Assembly: GCA_018881555.1 (NCBI GenBank)
Contig: JACAXG010000169.1
Location: 699,099-763,098, forward strand
DNA: 64,000 nucleotides
Source of the DNA: Amblyornis subalaris
Taxonomy: Eukaryota > Chordata > Aves > Passeriformes > Ptilonorhynchidae
Direction of reading: 5' to 3'
Shown: positions 47,501-60,086 of the stretch, piece after piece
Numbering within the stretch: position 1 is the first letter of the stretch
Layout: each line of letters starts with the position of its first letter
The notes under the pieces: model-generated
Databases searched by the model: none
Seen by the model: only the letters and a program-made list of their open reading frames with translations
What the model was told of the DNA's origin: nothing
Made by a program: the position numbers and the translations under genes

Positions 47501-49783
47501 ATGCGCCGGACGCGGAGCAGCCGCGGGGCTCTGGCACCCTCTGCTGACAAACCCCGCGCTCGGGGCCGGGTTCCCTGTGCTGCATGTACAGCCCATAGCT
47601 TAACGTGTCCTTTATCTGTCTGGTCAGACATTTGTGTAAAATTATACCGATCCCAGCTGGCCCCTCCGCCCCTGGGTTTGCTCTGGAAACCGCGCAGTCT
47701 GCACAGAGACGTGTCCTGCTCTCCTGTCTCTGGTGTCACCTAAAACCCCCGGGTTACCTAAAAGCGCTGGGATTTATCATCCCTTCCACCTACCAACGCT
47801 ACCCAGCACCCTGCACACAGCACCGATCCTCTCCCTTCTTTCTGAAAGGTTTGTACCAGGGAGGGGACCTCAACACCTCTGGAAAGGAACGGTCCGACCC
47901 TTTTAGTCCCACACTTTTGATGCAAGATTCCCTCAACAGTCTCCACGCCGCCCTCGTCACACAGCAGCTGTGACCCCTCCCTGTCCCTGAGCATGGCCCG
48001 GGAGCGGTGGCAGACAAGGAGCAGCCAGAGCTGTGCCGGGCAGAGGGGCTCTGTGCCACCCNTCCACCAGCGCAACCTGGCACCCAGGAGGGGCAGGGAG
48101 GTGACCGCACACACCTGGTCATGTGTCCAACGTGTCCAACCCACAGCGTCTCACACAAAGACACAAAGACTGTGACCAGTGACACCCAACAAAACGAAAG
48201 CTGCTGAACCAAAGCACAGCGTGACATGTCCTGACTCTGCTGCGCTGCCCGTGAAGATTCCTGGGGAATAATGAACACCATGAACAGAATATTCTGTGTG
48301 AAGGCAGCGGTGAAACAGAAACCTGATAGTCTGGGATATGTTGACTTCAGAGGTTGATTTTCAGCCTTGTTATTGTCTGCATTTTTCTGATTCTTGCTTT
48401 CTCGTTACTGTTGTGAGGGGAAGGCTGTGAGGACGTGACAGCACACGCTGGGTAAGGCACAGACAGCTCACAGGCTGAGCAGACACCTACACTGGCACTT
48501 TCTAGTGCTATTTCAAGCCCATGCAGGCTGTACTTAACCTACCAAAGGGTCTCCACTTCAGGAGAAAGAATCTCAAAGGAACATTCCACCTCCAAACCAG
48601 CACCTTACCAAAAACAAACCCAAACCAACCAAGGAACAATTCTGGAAATAAGCAATATAGGATTTCAACCAGAATCCAAGTGTAAACAGAAATTCTCTGC
48701 AAATAGAAAAACACAGATCTCATTCCCATTTTTGGCCACTACTGAAAACCACTATAATATAGAAAAATTTGAAAAAATTTAATATGTCAGGGGACTAAAT
48801 AATCAGGGTGATTGTAATAGTAACATATAAATCCTTCTTACGAGGAGATCCAGCAGAGTTACTTTAAATGCTGACAACTCAGTCTCTCTTGAGCTCTCTC
48901 ACATTAGAAGAGCTTTCTTGGCTTGCTTTTTTCCAGTCCTAGAATAGTTTTGTTAACACTGTGAGCACAACACCGCTGGGGACTCAATATACGACTTCAC
49001 CACTTCCCAAAACAGAGCCAGGGCTGCTTCAGTGTGAGTTCTTCAGGCATTTTGACTGCTTCCCAGCACTTGGATTTCAAGTTTAGGCAGTGGTGTTAAC
49101 CCAGCATTACTAACATCTGTCCAGTGCTCTCTGATGAAGCATTTGAACGCTTCCTCCTGGATTGCTGAGGAGGCTTTATTATCTCTCATGAGCATATTCA
49201 CTTTCTTTTTTTAAAAGCATGAAGCATCCTTCAGAGTCCGACCCTTGTAAAAGGCTTGGCTGGCCAGGCTCTGGCAGACGTGGCCGTGGCAGCTGCAGAC
49301 GCTGCTCTCCCTCGCCAGATGTCGGTCCCACCTTGCCCTGCCAGGACAGCACAGCTGCCTGGGTGCCCGCACGCCCGAGGCCTCGGATCTTGCAGTTCGG
49401 GCATGTTAATGGGAACAGTGGGTGAAAGGATTCGTACCAAACCGCTGGGCTCTGGGCTGGGGCTCTCATACACAGCAGGGCATGAATGTCCAAATGCACT
49501 GACACAGCTCAGCGGTGCCGGCAGGAACACGNGCTGAGCTCGCACCTCCAGCCAAATCCCTCACCTTGGGTTGTCCCAAGGGATCACCCAGAGACACTCT
49601 GCAGTCACATCTCCTTGGCACAGTTTGGGGAGTAAAGTTGTGTTGGTAAAAGTGCAGTGAATGCAATCACCTCCTGACTGACACATGCTCCAGCAAACTC
49701 CCAGGCAAAACAGAGAGAATTTCATGCACCATGGCATTTACAGNGGGAGGGAGAGTGGAAGGTTTGTCTTCGATAAAAGTACT

Positions 49784-49817
49784 TTTTTTTCCCCCTTCTT
49801 TTTATTTTTTTTTTAAA
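49784..49817. repeat. T-rich low-complexity tract
   Basis: Two T runs are separated by CCCCCTTC and an isolated A. It could be the poly(A) of an old minus-strand retrotransposed piece, but no body of such an element is recognisable. Confidence 0.6.
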
Positions 49818-52779
49818 TAGTGTTGAAACTTTCCTGAAGGTTTTGTTTGAATATCTCCAGCTATAGATGTAACACTAAACAAAAAGCTTTCACAGGATGA
49901 GTGATTCTAGAAATCTGCTATATTTTCTCCATCTTGATCTGCTTCTCTCCCTAATCTCCCTTTACATTCACTCTCAGGAGCTGAAGCTCCACTGTGTGGA
50001 TNTCTCCTTGATCACTTTCACTCCAGACCATGTCTAAATGTGAATCANAGCAGAATAATCCAAGGATTTCCTCTCAAATCAACGTTTCCTCTGTTTTCCC
50101 TGTACTGGCAAATCCCTCAGATCCCAACTGTCTGCAGCTCCTCATCTTCCGCCCTGGACAGGAGTTCCTCAGGGGCTGCCGGCAGCCNGAGCGGAGCCAG
50201 GGCTCTGCAGCCTGCACAGATCCCAGGCCACCCTCAGGGGGACAGGCAGCTCCTTTGCCATCCTCCAGACACTGCTACTACACTGTGGAAGCCTTTCAAG
50301 AACTCAGAAGTTTCACAAGCTACTGACATTTTCATTTCCAGGTTCTTATCACGTTTGACTTCGATTTCTTTCAGTTTTTTCTCCCTGAGATCTGACAGAC
50401 TGTGTCAACAAAGAGCAGTTACTNGTTTTAGTAAGTTTTGCCTGTTATTTCTGTTTGCCTTTCGCCCACACCATTGCCCCTGAGTCCTCCTCCCTCCTGC
50501 AGGGAGTATCCTCCTTGTTGAAGACAGCAAGGAGAGGAACGCTGGAGGACAGGAAGGGTGGAGAGGCAGGAGCTGCAGCACAGATCAGCTGCAACATCTG
50601 GTGATGCCTGAACAACTGGAGGAGACACTGGTTTTGTTGCAGCTGAAGATCCTGACTGCTACTTGGAATATAAATTAAGGGATGACCGATTGCTGGCCTG
50701 AGACCTNGACCAGTAGCTCTCATTATAAGATCAAACCTTACAATGCACTGGTGGCTTTGTTTCCCCACCCTCTGGAAAGAGCTCTGTCCTGAGCAATCCC
50801 ACCCGCTGGCACCTGAGGGACTGACACTCCTCCAATGTCCTTGTTCTGTTTCTTCCTGAACAAGTTTCATTGCCATTGTCATCACCAGATGACCTCTAGG
50901 TCAATTAAGGCAGCTTATCAAATTCAATTAAGTCTCTGTCAAGCATGAAGCCAGTACCTGCACCACATTCTCCTTGTACACTTCCTCACACTGACACCCA
51001 CAGCCAAAGAAACATCCTGCTGGAGCACAGGTATAGTGCCAAATCCCACAAAGTCAGGACAGAGTCGAGTCACATTCACCACACACTGTGCACTGAATTT
51101 TTATCTCTTCCCAAGCCATATCAGTGTTATCTCCACCATGCCTGATAATAAATTGCTTTCAGAACTCCTTCATGGGTAGTTGTTCCTCACGCTTTACCTC
51201 CTGAATAAGCTTAGAGACCTTCTAAGCTCAGATCTAGAGATCTTCTCGAAGCTTACTCAGGAGCAAAGGAGTAGGAAAGCAGGCTCTGAATGCAGTGATT
51301 AAGCCATCGGTGGGATTAACAAGGTCATCTTTGGTGGCACAAATGGCTTTTACAAGGGATGTTGGTTTGTAATCAAGTTTCTAGAAGATGATACTGTACT
51401 AAAGAAGGAGAGCCTTGAAGCTGGGATTTTGCTCTCTTTGCAGCACTCCTGGAAGGGCAGCAGAGAGCAACCACTCCTGAAGCTCCCGGGTATGGAGCCA
51501 GGTTTTCCCACATGTATGGAAGATGGGTCTCCAGCAGCCTCTTCCTTGCCCTTTGGTTCTCCTTAGGAGACACAAGCAGAGGCTTTACCTTGCAGCCTCC
51601 TCCTGCCTCACCCCCAACAGCTGGGTCAGACACGGGAACAGAGCTCTCCAGTTCAAAGGCTCAGGTTAATTTTCAGAAGTGTTTTGAGCAGGGACATGCA
51701 CAGTCACTGTGAAACATCTGCTCAGATCAGGAGATCTCAGTAGCTACAGATGTCTCCACCGCTGTCTTCAGAAGTTGAGAAAACTGCAGCCTTACCCAGC
51801 TTTTGGACTGTTCTGCATCCGTAAACAATGTTATTAACCTGAAAGGCATGTGTTTTTCTCAGTATGATTTATTAGCTGTAGTTAGACTTGCAATAATGAT
51901 GGTCTAATTTTTCAAAAAGTACTTCAGTTAATGCATAGTTTTAACCACCTTTTGAAAAACCTTTAAGTAATGATGAATCAACCCATAAAATAATACAAAT
52001 GTTAGAACCAACATATTATTCTCCTTTAGGCATGGGCAGGGATATCTGATTTTTGGCTGCCAAATGATTTGGCATCTGAACAACTGGCAACAAATTCAAA
52101 GTGAAACAGCAAAACTGTGGGCAACCGCTGGAAAGATTGGGATTCCTCCCCTTTGCATTTGGACATGAAATGCCATGCCTGCTCTGGGATGTTATAATCT
52201 AATTCACTTGTTCACAGGGCAGCAAGGCAGCTCCATCAAGATAGTTTGTGTCTGCACTGCCTTGCCACAAAGCCATGAGCACCTCTGCTGTGAAGTACGA
52301 CATACACACAAGTCCTCACTTGATCAAAGAGATCTCGCCCTGTGGTGCTCTCCTGCCTCACTCCCTACTCAGAGTCTGCAGATGCCTACCAGAAACTGCA
52401 AGGGCTGAAAAGCAAACCAAAGGGAACCCTNGTGTCTCCTCTAGTATCACCAACCCAGCCAGCCCCCCTGCTGGGGCAGTGCTGACACCTGCTCATGGTG
52501 GGCACTAAAGGACCAGGATACCACGTGCTGTTACCAGCACATCTCAGCTGTGTGAGAGATCAGCTCCTTNGGTTCCTTCCTAACCCCCAGCAGGTTGCAT
52601 GGTGTACAGGACCATCCAAAGGATGCANGATGACAGCACTGCTGGGTGCTCTGGCTGAAGCCACAACACAAGGGTGTCCCACTGCATCTGCTTGGCTCCC
52701 CACTGCTTGCACCACGTCTCTTTCCACGGCCACACACTTNCATGGAAGTTTTAAAATGTGTATCAAAAGTTCCTAGAAC

Positions 52780-53008
52780 CACAGAATCATAGAATATGCT
52801 GAGTTGGAATGGACCCACAAGGATCANAGAGTCCAGCCCCTGGCTCTGTACAGACACCCCAACAATCCCATCCTGCGCATCCCTGGGAGCATTGTCCAAA
52901 CACTCCTGGAGCTCTGGCAGCCTTGGGGCCGTGCCCATTCCCTGGGGAGCCTGTTCAGTGCCCACCACCCTCTGGGGGAAGAACCTTTTCCTGATCTCCA
53001 ACCCAANC
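52780..53008 (-). mobile_element. CR1 LINE 3' end, CCCTGGGAGC subfamily
   Basis: It starts CCACAGAATCATAGAATATG and is nearly the same as 45702-46000 through CTGGCAGCCTTGGGGCCGTG and GGGGAAGAACCTTTTCCTGA. It breaks off after TCTCCAACCCAA. Confidence 0.88.
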
Positions 53009-54041
53009 CCCCGACAAATCTTCATCCCCTCGATTCTCAACACACATGCTGATTCTCAACACTCATGCTGACGAGCAGCACAGCAANGTCTCTCCTGTGT
53101 AGTTTCCATGCAAGAGATGCAGCACAGAACAGAGTAGGAAGCCCCAGCACAGTTCTCCTTGCACTGTGTATCAGTGAGAAGACCCCANAAAAAGGGCAAG
53201 AAACAGGAAAGGCACAAGCTGAAAAGAGCCAGCACTGCTGCTTGTCGCTGTCCTGTGTGTTCCTCATCTTGTTTGAGATCACTTTGGATTCAGTGATGAC
53301 CTGACTGCATCTGTGCAAGGGATCCTTTCTCCAAGCTCTGTGTAACCCTGGGCTGCTGCAGTCCCTCTTCAGGGACTTCTCTCAGGCTAAGAATGGAAAT
53401 AAGGTGCAGGAAAGTTGTTATTTAAACCCAGTATTGAAGAGGAAATTTCTCACAGCCCGAGGCAATTCAGGAAAACATTATTTGGTGGCTGAGGAAGCCA
53501 CTGACTTCATTCTCAGGGCTTGGGAAGAACTGCAGTGTCCGCTGCTCTGTGCAGGTAATCCTGGTCACGCAAACATTCCTCACCGTGCCCCTCTGCTCCT
53601 CCAAGGCCCCTGGGACACAAAGGGGAAATCAGAGGCGACATGCTGAAAATGGAAAATTGCAATCTCCTACAAATTATTAATCACTTCAGATGCTGAAACA
53701 ATACCCTTTGTCAAAGTGGGGGTGGTGAAGTTGGCACAGCTCCTACCAAAGCGGAACTTGATCTTTGCTGGTACAAAAGCATGAAGCAGCATCCTGTGCT
53801 GATGAGACACTGACCTGAATTTCTTTCAAGGTGTTTTTGCCNCCTCTTTTAGCTTAGTTTGTGGAAAACAGGAAGAGAGAAGCAGCCCGGGGCAGCAGCA
53901 ACCTGAACCAGAGACACCACAGTGGTGCAGCAGGAAGAAAGCTGCTCATTGACAGGAATCAAAGGTTGCTTGTATTTACTGAGAGGAAAAATACGTTACA
54001 GAACACTACGCATTGCTCTAGGAAGCTATAATGGGAATTTA

Positions 54042-54210
54042 GAATCATGGAATGGTTTGGATTGGAAGGGACCTTAAAGCTCATCTTGTTCCACACCCTG
54101 CCATGGGCAGGGCCATCTTCCACTAGATCAGGTTGCTCCAAGCCCCGTCCAACCTGGCCTGGAACACTTCCAGGCATGGGGAATCCACAACCTCTCTGGA
54201 CAACAAGTGA
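54042..54210 (-). mobile_element. CR1 LINE 3' end
   Basis: AGAATCATGGAATGGTTTGG, ATTGGAAGGGACCTTAAAGC, CAGGTTGCTCCAAGCCCCGT and GGAATCCACAACCTCTCTGG appear in order. It ends where other copies continue into CCTGTGCC. Confidence 0.86.
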
Positions 54211-55889
54211 GGCACCAGCCTTGGACTCCACAATCCTCCAGAAGATTTGCAAGCATCAGGGGTCAGCTGTAAAGCCCCTGCTTGGCTCCCCTGGGGCACA
54301 CGGCATTGAGCCCCACACTGAGGGATAAAGAACGAGCAGAAAGAGGCCCCAAAAGCAGTGTCTGTGCCCTGACAGCATCTTTGCAGCTCCAGGCTGCAGC
54401 TATGTTTGTACATTTTAATAGACCTAAAGGCAGGCTTATTTTATTCAGATTATTTTATTGNGAGTTGGGACACACTTGCAGCCCTCTCCAGACAGGAGCA
54501 CTAAGAGTATAAACTCCAGTGTGTGAGAGAGAGGAATTGTGACCTCTGCTTCCCTCAGCTTCCATCAGCTCCATCACTGTCCCTGCCGCTGGGGATGCCG
54601 AGGGCATTGTTGTCCCCTGCCTGGAGCAGGAAGGAGGCTGAGACATGGCATGGCCTCCCCGCTCTGCCCCACTCAGCACACAAAGAGGAAGCTTGCGAGG
54701 GCCAGATCAATAGCTGGAAGCCACAATGACAGTTTGTCCCCAACGCTGGGCAGTTAATCCTGGTGCACCACCCCCCCTTGAATTTAAAATGCTTCAGACA
54801 GACCCTCTCTGGCTGTGCTTAAAAAGCTGATGATGACACATGCTCTGACAGAGCTGCAGGATTTGTGCTGGGGCAGAAAAGTCTTCAAGAAAAAAATCAA
54901 CAACAACAGGAGGCTTAAACCTTAAAAATAATACAGACAAATTTCTTACTACCCAGAATGTGTTGTGTGTAATTATTTGTCAGTATCAGGGTACAAAGGC
55001 AGATGCCAATTCAAACACAAGCAAACCATTGCAAGTTCAGCAGGATGTTAAACATAAATATTTCATGGCTGAGCTGGAACACATCAAGTACAGAATATTG
55101 ATTTAAATTCTGTACACTTCCTTGCTTTTGAGGAGTTACACAGACCTGAATCAATCTTACACCAACATTGCAATGTACTACTTAAATCCACACTCTACTC
55201 ATTNCTTCTGTATTTCAAATTGGATTTTATGATCAAATTCAGAAGCAAGGTGAAGCCAGTGTAACACTGTATGTACGGCCACTGCAATACACATTTGGAA
55301 TTCCACTGCTTTACACCCACTTGCCTATGCTTAATTAATTACCGCTTTACACAGATTCTCATTCTGGTTCAGTTCAGAGTCTGTGGAATTTAACCTTGCA
55401 ATGCTTGTCACAGATTAAAAATTAAGAAGAAAGGAGCAAGGGAAAAAATATAATAGATAAGAAGACTGATGATATCAGAATACACACATGAAAAAATCTG
55501 TGCTTCCAAGTACAACTCACATCGCTTCACTCTTTCTGAATGCTCAGAACTACTTCACAGGCAGTTTGAAATTATAATTCTGCTTCTCAGATAACAGAAA
55601 CTCAATTCAATATGCTCAAAGTAACCAGCTCTGAGACTTGCAACAGAGCTCTGGAGACCTCCAGCGCTCCTTGGGAGAAAGGAAAAGCCCAGGACTAGCA
55701 GGGAGGACGTGCCTGCCGTACTAAAAGGCAGATGCCTTCAGAGCACTGTATGTTCAGTCATCTCTTTATCAAACCCTTAACTAATTAAACAATCCTCTTG
55801 TCAAAGAGGACAGTCATTGTTTGTGTGACCGATGCCCTGTAAACATAATGGGATAATCTGCCTTTCTCCTTTTTCTTCCCCTCAATTCT

Positions 55890-56090
55890 TCCAAACAGCT
55901 GGGGGATGCGCTGCCCGCTCGCCGGGAAGCCTCNGCTCATCTGTCATCCCCTCCGCTCGCGGCCGCACGCAGCATCAGAAGCCAAGCTTAGGACAATAAC
56001 GCCTCAGACACTCCAACAATCCATCTGATCCTGTGCCATCGGAGAGCCCCCGGGCCGCGGCAGGGCTGGGCAAACAATCGGGGGGGAAAA
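55890..56090. promoter_or_regulatory. Small CpG-rich patch
   Basis: About fifteen CpGs occur in 200 bp, including a GCGGCCGC site at 55959-55966, CCCCCGGGCCGCGG at 56048-56061 and GCTCGCCGGG near 55916. The surroundings are CpG-poor and AT-rich. A TGTAAACA forkhead-type octamer and a GGATAATC motif lie just left, at 55837-55858. No coding exon is recognised nearby. It may be an enhancer or an unannotated promoter. Confidence 0.3.
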
Positions 56091-57018
56091 AAGTGATTCC
56101 TGGATAGAATTGACCGTTAAAACTATATTGATCTACAACAGCAAAAGATGCTGCACCGAAAGCATTTCCAGTGCCCTTCTTTGATTGCACTCCCAGGGAA
56201 GAAAGAGCCTGCAAACACCAAAGCTGTGGTCAGATGGCACCAGGCTTGCTCTCACATCTGCACAGCTACAGCACCAAAAGCTGTTCAGCAACCGTTGGAA
56301 GCTCAGCAAGTCACACGTTCAGAGGTGGCTCCAGCCCCGGGTACGCTAGGGAACAGCTCAGCTCTCAGCAGCTCTGTCTGTGGATGGGTCATGACTAACA
56401 GCAATCACAGAGGGCAACTATTTTCTCATGTGAAACAATGACAGTGTTTCAGTAGGTTGCAAAATCCAAAGGTTTGCCAGCACGGGCCCCTCGCTGTATT
56501 CCCGATGTGGGGGATGTCTTCCCACAGCCCACTCCCCTCACCCCTGTCAGCAAAGCTGCACAGCTCTGTCATCCCAGAGACAACCAGGACAAAAGCCAGT
56601 ACCTGTCCCAGCTCTCCTTCATCAAAGTGTCTGTTTTCCTACTTACACCACCAGCAGCAGCCTCGCTTGATTTACTTTAAGAAATTCAGAATACCCAGCA
56701 NTTGAAATTTCGAATTACAATGCAGTACCTGAAACTCAAAATGAATCACTTTTACAACTTGCAGATTTTGTAGGTCTGGTCATTCCCAGCAGTAGAGCAG
56801 AGAGAGGTGGGTGGGCAGACCTCATGAGGTTCCCCAAGCCCTGGGGACACAGGCTGGGACAGTCTGTCATTCCCCTGCAGTGTGCTCTGGTGGCAATGGC
56901 CAGAAACAGCTCCACCATCCAGAACTGGTGATGACCACCGTGTCATTGATCTCAGGCAGTCACACGTATGTGCTGGCTGCACTAAGGAGGAATTGTGGTA
57001 TTTCTGTGCGAGGGGTGA

Positions 57019-57053
57019 GGAGGAGGAGGAAGNGGAGGAGGAGGAAGGGGGCA
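57019..57053. repeat. GGA/GAA purine microsatellite
   Basis: GAGGAGGAGGAGGAAG followed by N and GGAGGAGGAGGAAGGGGG: an imperfect purine triplet run. Confidence 0.85.
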
Positions 57054-57129
57054 GTGGGAAGGGAAGGCTGAATAATACCCAAATGTGAAAACCCTTCAGT
57101 GTCCATGAAATGTGTGAAGTGGTCACAGC

Positions 57130-57272
57130 CCTAAGGCTGCCGGAGCTCCAGGAGCATTTAGAAAATGCTCTCAGGGAGAGTGTGGGATTGTTGGGGTGTC
57201 TGTGCAGGGCCAGGAGCCGGACTCAGTTATCCTGGTGGGTCCCTTCCAGGCCACGGTTTTCTATGATTCTAA
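57130..57272 (+). mobile_element. CR1 LINE short 3' end
   Basis: It contains CTGCCGGAGCTCCAGGAGCA, GGATTGTTGGGGTGTCTGTG and GGGTCCCTTCCAGGCCACGG, ending TTCTATGATTCTA. It belongs to the CCCTGGGAGC subfamily, read in sense. Confidence 0.85.
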
Positions 57273-58779
57273 AAGAAAGCTCAAGCCCTTTACAGACAAA
57301 TCCATCCTCGGTTGTATTGTCCAAATTCCCGGATTACCCAAACCTCTGCTGGTTACCCCAGGCAGTGCCTGACAGTGTCGTTTCAGCAGAGAATGAGGAG
57401 GACAAAGGGCTTAGCACAAGGACAACTCTGATCTTCTCCTGAGCAACATCCCCCCTTCACAGCACAGCTTTGGGGACAAATCCTCTCCCCTGCTTCTCCA
57501 CAGAACATGGAACACCCACTCAGACAGTGGTTCAATGAGGACCTAGAGCCCCACTCCTGGCTAACGGGAGAGTGAAACGCCCCACTCCATCACAGATCCA
57601 CAGAGACAGAACAGAGTGACAGTCTCAGTGTGCACACTCTTCCAAGGAACTCACAAAGGTGTCCAGTTGTCCTGACTTCCTCAGCCCTACTTCGAACAAG
57701 CTGCCAGCTGGCTTAAAGCTCCTCCAAAGGAGACATAACTGTGATGTGCCCTACGCTTAGGGGGGAATGAAACCCAGCAGACAGCATGTACAATACAAAG
57801 TCTTTCTTTTTGCACCTCATCTAGGGCACAGCATGGAAAAAAATAATGCAAATCTGCTCTATTTTTAACCTACCACCAAGAGAGACTTCATAGAGTCATG
57901 CTCAAATCTGAACAAGTTCCTCATCTCAATCCAAGTTAAACTCAGCAAGTGTAAAGCAAACATCCCAAATGGAATATATCAAAGCCAAAATGATGTTATC
58001 CTAGCAAAATTGCAACATTTTCCATATCTGTAACCAAAAAATAGCAATATCAGCCTTAAGGCTCTTTTTCTTGCTCTCTCCCTTGTTTGTTTTCTCCCTC
58101 CCCACCNCACCATTGCAGCCAAGTTTTAAACAATATCCATGAAAATAGCAGCTTTCAATCTGTTTCTGGAGCAGCCAAGTTAATGAGGCCACGCGGCATC
58201 CCAGGGCACTCCGGAGGGAAGGGCTCCCACTGCTTGTTACTGCAGCCTGTGCTGCTCCCAAAAATGTAAAACATTTCAAACTGGCGAGTGCTTCCCTCTC
58301 CTTCTCCCCCTGCTCTCCAAGTAAGAGAGTTCAGGCTTCCAAACACATAGTGTGGAAAGAATGAAGCACTTCTGGAAAAAATGAAAGACCGGTTTGCCTT
58401 TCTAAATTTAAAAATTTATAAATCAATGCAAATCTTTTTCAAAAAAAGAAAAAAAAAAAGCCAGCAGAACACTCCCTGAGTTCTACCACAGCCATCAGAC
58501 AGTTGTAGAAACAAGTACCTGTTTTTCCTGACCTACATTTGCAGGTTGGCAGGAAATCAAAGCTCGTGTCAAATTACAGCAGATTTTGAACAGACTTGCA
58601 TGTGCCCTCCAATCTCAGCTATTAAATCTGTTTGGGCCCAGAGAGTGCATATTTGGTATGAAAGGTGCCACTTTCTACAATGACACATGCTGGGCACTAT
58701 GTGAATGCAGGCAGGTTGTCTTTTGGTTGTAACACTAAAAAAGGGAACTGATTTTCCATAGGAGTTGGTTCAGTTGGAC

Positions 58780-58835
58780 ATTCTCCTCTCCTTGAACTGC
58801 TCTATACATTCTCCTCNCCTTGAACTGCTCTATAC
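58780..58835. repeat. 28-bp tandem duplication
   Basis: Two adjacent copies of a 28-bp unit containing TCCTTGAACTGCTCTATACA. The second copy holds an N at the one uncertain position. Confidence 0.85.
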
Positions 58836-59633
58836 ATTCTCTGCTATATTTACCATAAAAGCCATGTGGTTAAGCAGACACAACCACAGAAAGCAAACGT
58901 GGAGCTGTGTCCCGGAGGCCTGGCTCTGAAAAGGCTCCGCAGGCAAAAGCTGCTGCGTGGGCTGGTGCTGGGGTAAACAACAGCATCCAGCAAACAGCCT
59001 TTGGGGCTGAGGATGAGACAAGGACCTACAGCCAGGANAGACAGACAGACAGTGACAGACTAGCCAAAGGAGAGGCACTCACCTGCACCACTCCTCACCC
59101 CACCCCAGGCAGGAGTTCCTCCTCCACTTGTTTTCTGCGTGGGGTTNTGCTTTACCTGTTTGAGAGCCCAGCCCATTCCTGGATTTGGAATTTCAGGAGG
59201 GGTCTTGCCCATGCCAGGTGATGGAAAAGGCTGCAGAGGTGGGAAAGTGACTCTGCAGGACTTACCCACATGCACGAGGGCTTCCAGGACTCAAGGTGGT
59301 TGGAAGTCCCCAAACCCAGAGCTCAGAGGAGCAGAGCAGGGGCAGTGGTCTGGCAGGGGGACACATCACATCTGGCACAGCAACAGCCACACCAGACTCC
59401 TCTTGTGCTCCTGGGCCACCTTCCCCACTCCCAGGAACACTCACAGCTGGAGCAGTGGGAGATCAAACAGGGGTTTGTCNCTGGCTCCCCGTGCTGTGAC
59501 AGCAGCTGGAGTGTCCCAGCCCTCAGCCAGCACAGCTGAACAGGGCCATCAAGGCAAGGCTCCCTCTGAATCTACAGCCTGAACAAGACTGATTTGACTG
59601 CATCACCTAAACTTCCTCCCTAACATTTAGGGC

Positions 59634-60086
59634 CACAAAGCTGCTCCGAGGGCTGGAGCCCCTCTGCTCTGGAGCCAGGCTGGGAGAGCTGCGGGGTCTT
59701 CACCTGGAGAAGGCTCCAGGGAGACTTTCGAGCCCCTTCCAGTGCCTAAAGGGGCTCCAAGAGAGCTGAAGAGGGACTTTGGACAAGGGATGGAGGGACA
59801 GGACAAGGGGGAAAGGCTTCACACTGACAGAGAGCAGGCTTAGATGGGACNTTGGGAAGGAATTGTTCCCTGTGAGGGTGGGGAGGCCCTGGCACAGGCT
59901 GCCCAGAGCAGCTGTGGCTGCCCCATCNCTGCAAGTGTTCCAAGCCAGGTTGGGCGGAGCTTGGAGCAACCTGGGAGAGTGGAAGGTGTCCCTGCCCATG
60001 GCAGGGGGGTGGAACTAGATGATCTTTAAGGTCACTTCCAACCCAAACCAGTCTGGGATTCTGTGACTCTATTCTATGATTTGCTC
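59634..60086 (+). mobile_element. CR1 LINE 3' end
   Basis: It is a sense copy with GAGCCAGGCTGGGAGAGCTG, AGAGCTGAAGAGGGACTTTG and CCATGGCAGGGGGGTGGAAC. The tail is GGGATTCTGTGACTCTATTC. N at 59851 and 59928. Confidence 0.9.

Larger units (their letters stand above)
47290..47600 (-). promoter_or_regulatory. CpG-rich patch, probable EXD3 promoter/5' UTR
   Basis: This is the most CpG-dense sequence in the window, with roughly twenty CpGs in 300 bp clustered at 47345-47420 and 47500-47570. It includes CGCGG and GCGCTCGG motifs in an otherwise CpG-poor surrounding. It ends at a strong minus-strand splice donor at 47308. In mammals EXD3 starts head to head with NOXA1. I see no NOXA1 coding sequence on the plus strand to the right, so bidirectionality is unsupported here. 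No clear TATA box is visible. Confidence 0.45.
47601..55889. other. Region upstream of the proposed EXD3 promoter
   Basis: No coding sequence is recognised on either strand. Frames of 147-160 codons at 47799-48281 and 50445-50885 have the Cys-, Ser- and Trp-rich composition of chance frames. CR1 copies lie at 52780 and 54042. 54900-55640 is AT-rich, repeat-free and unassigned. Confidence 0.4.

Noticed and set aside
47799..48281. 160-codon minus-strand frame upstream of the proposed first exon
   Set aside because: It is rich in Cys, Ser and Trp, overlaps another open frame of 128 codons, and has no recognisable motif or conserved start context.
50445..50885. 147-codon minus-strand frame
   Set aside because: Composition is like a chance frame and no family, splice structure or signal supports it.
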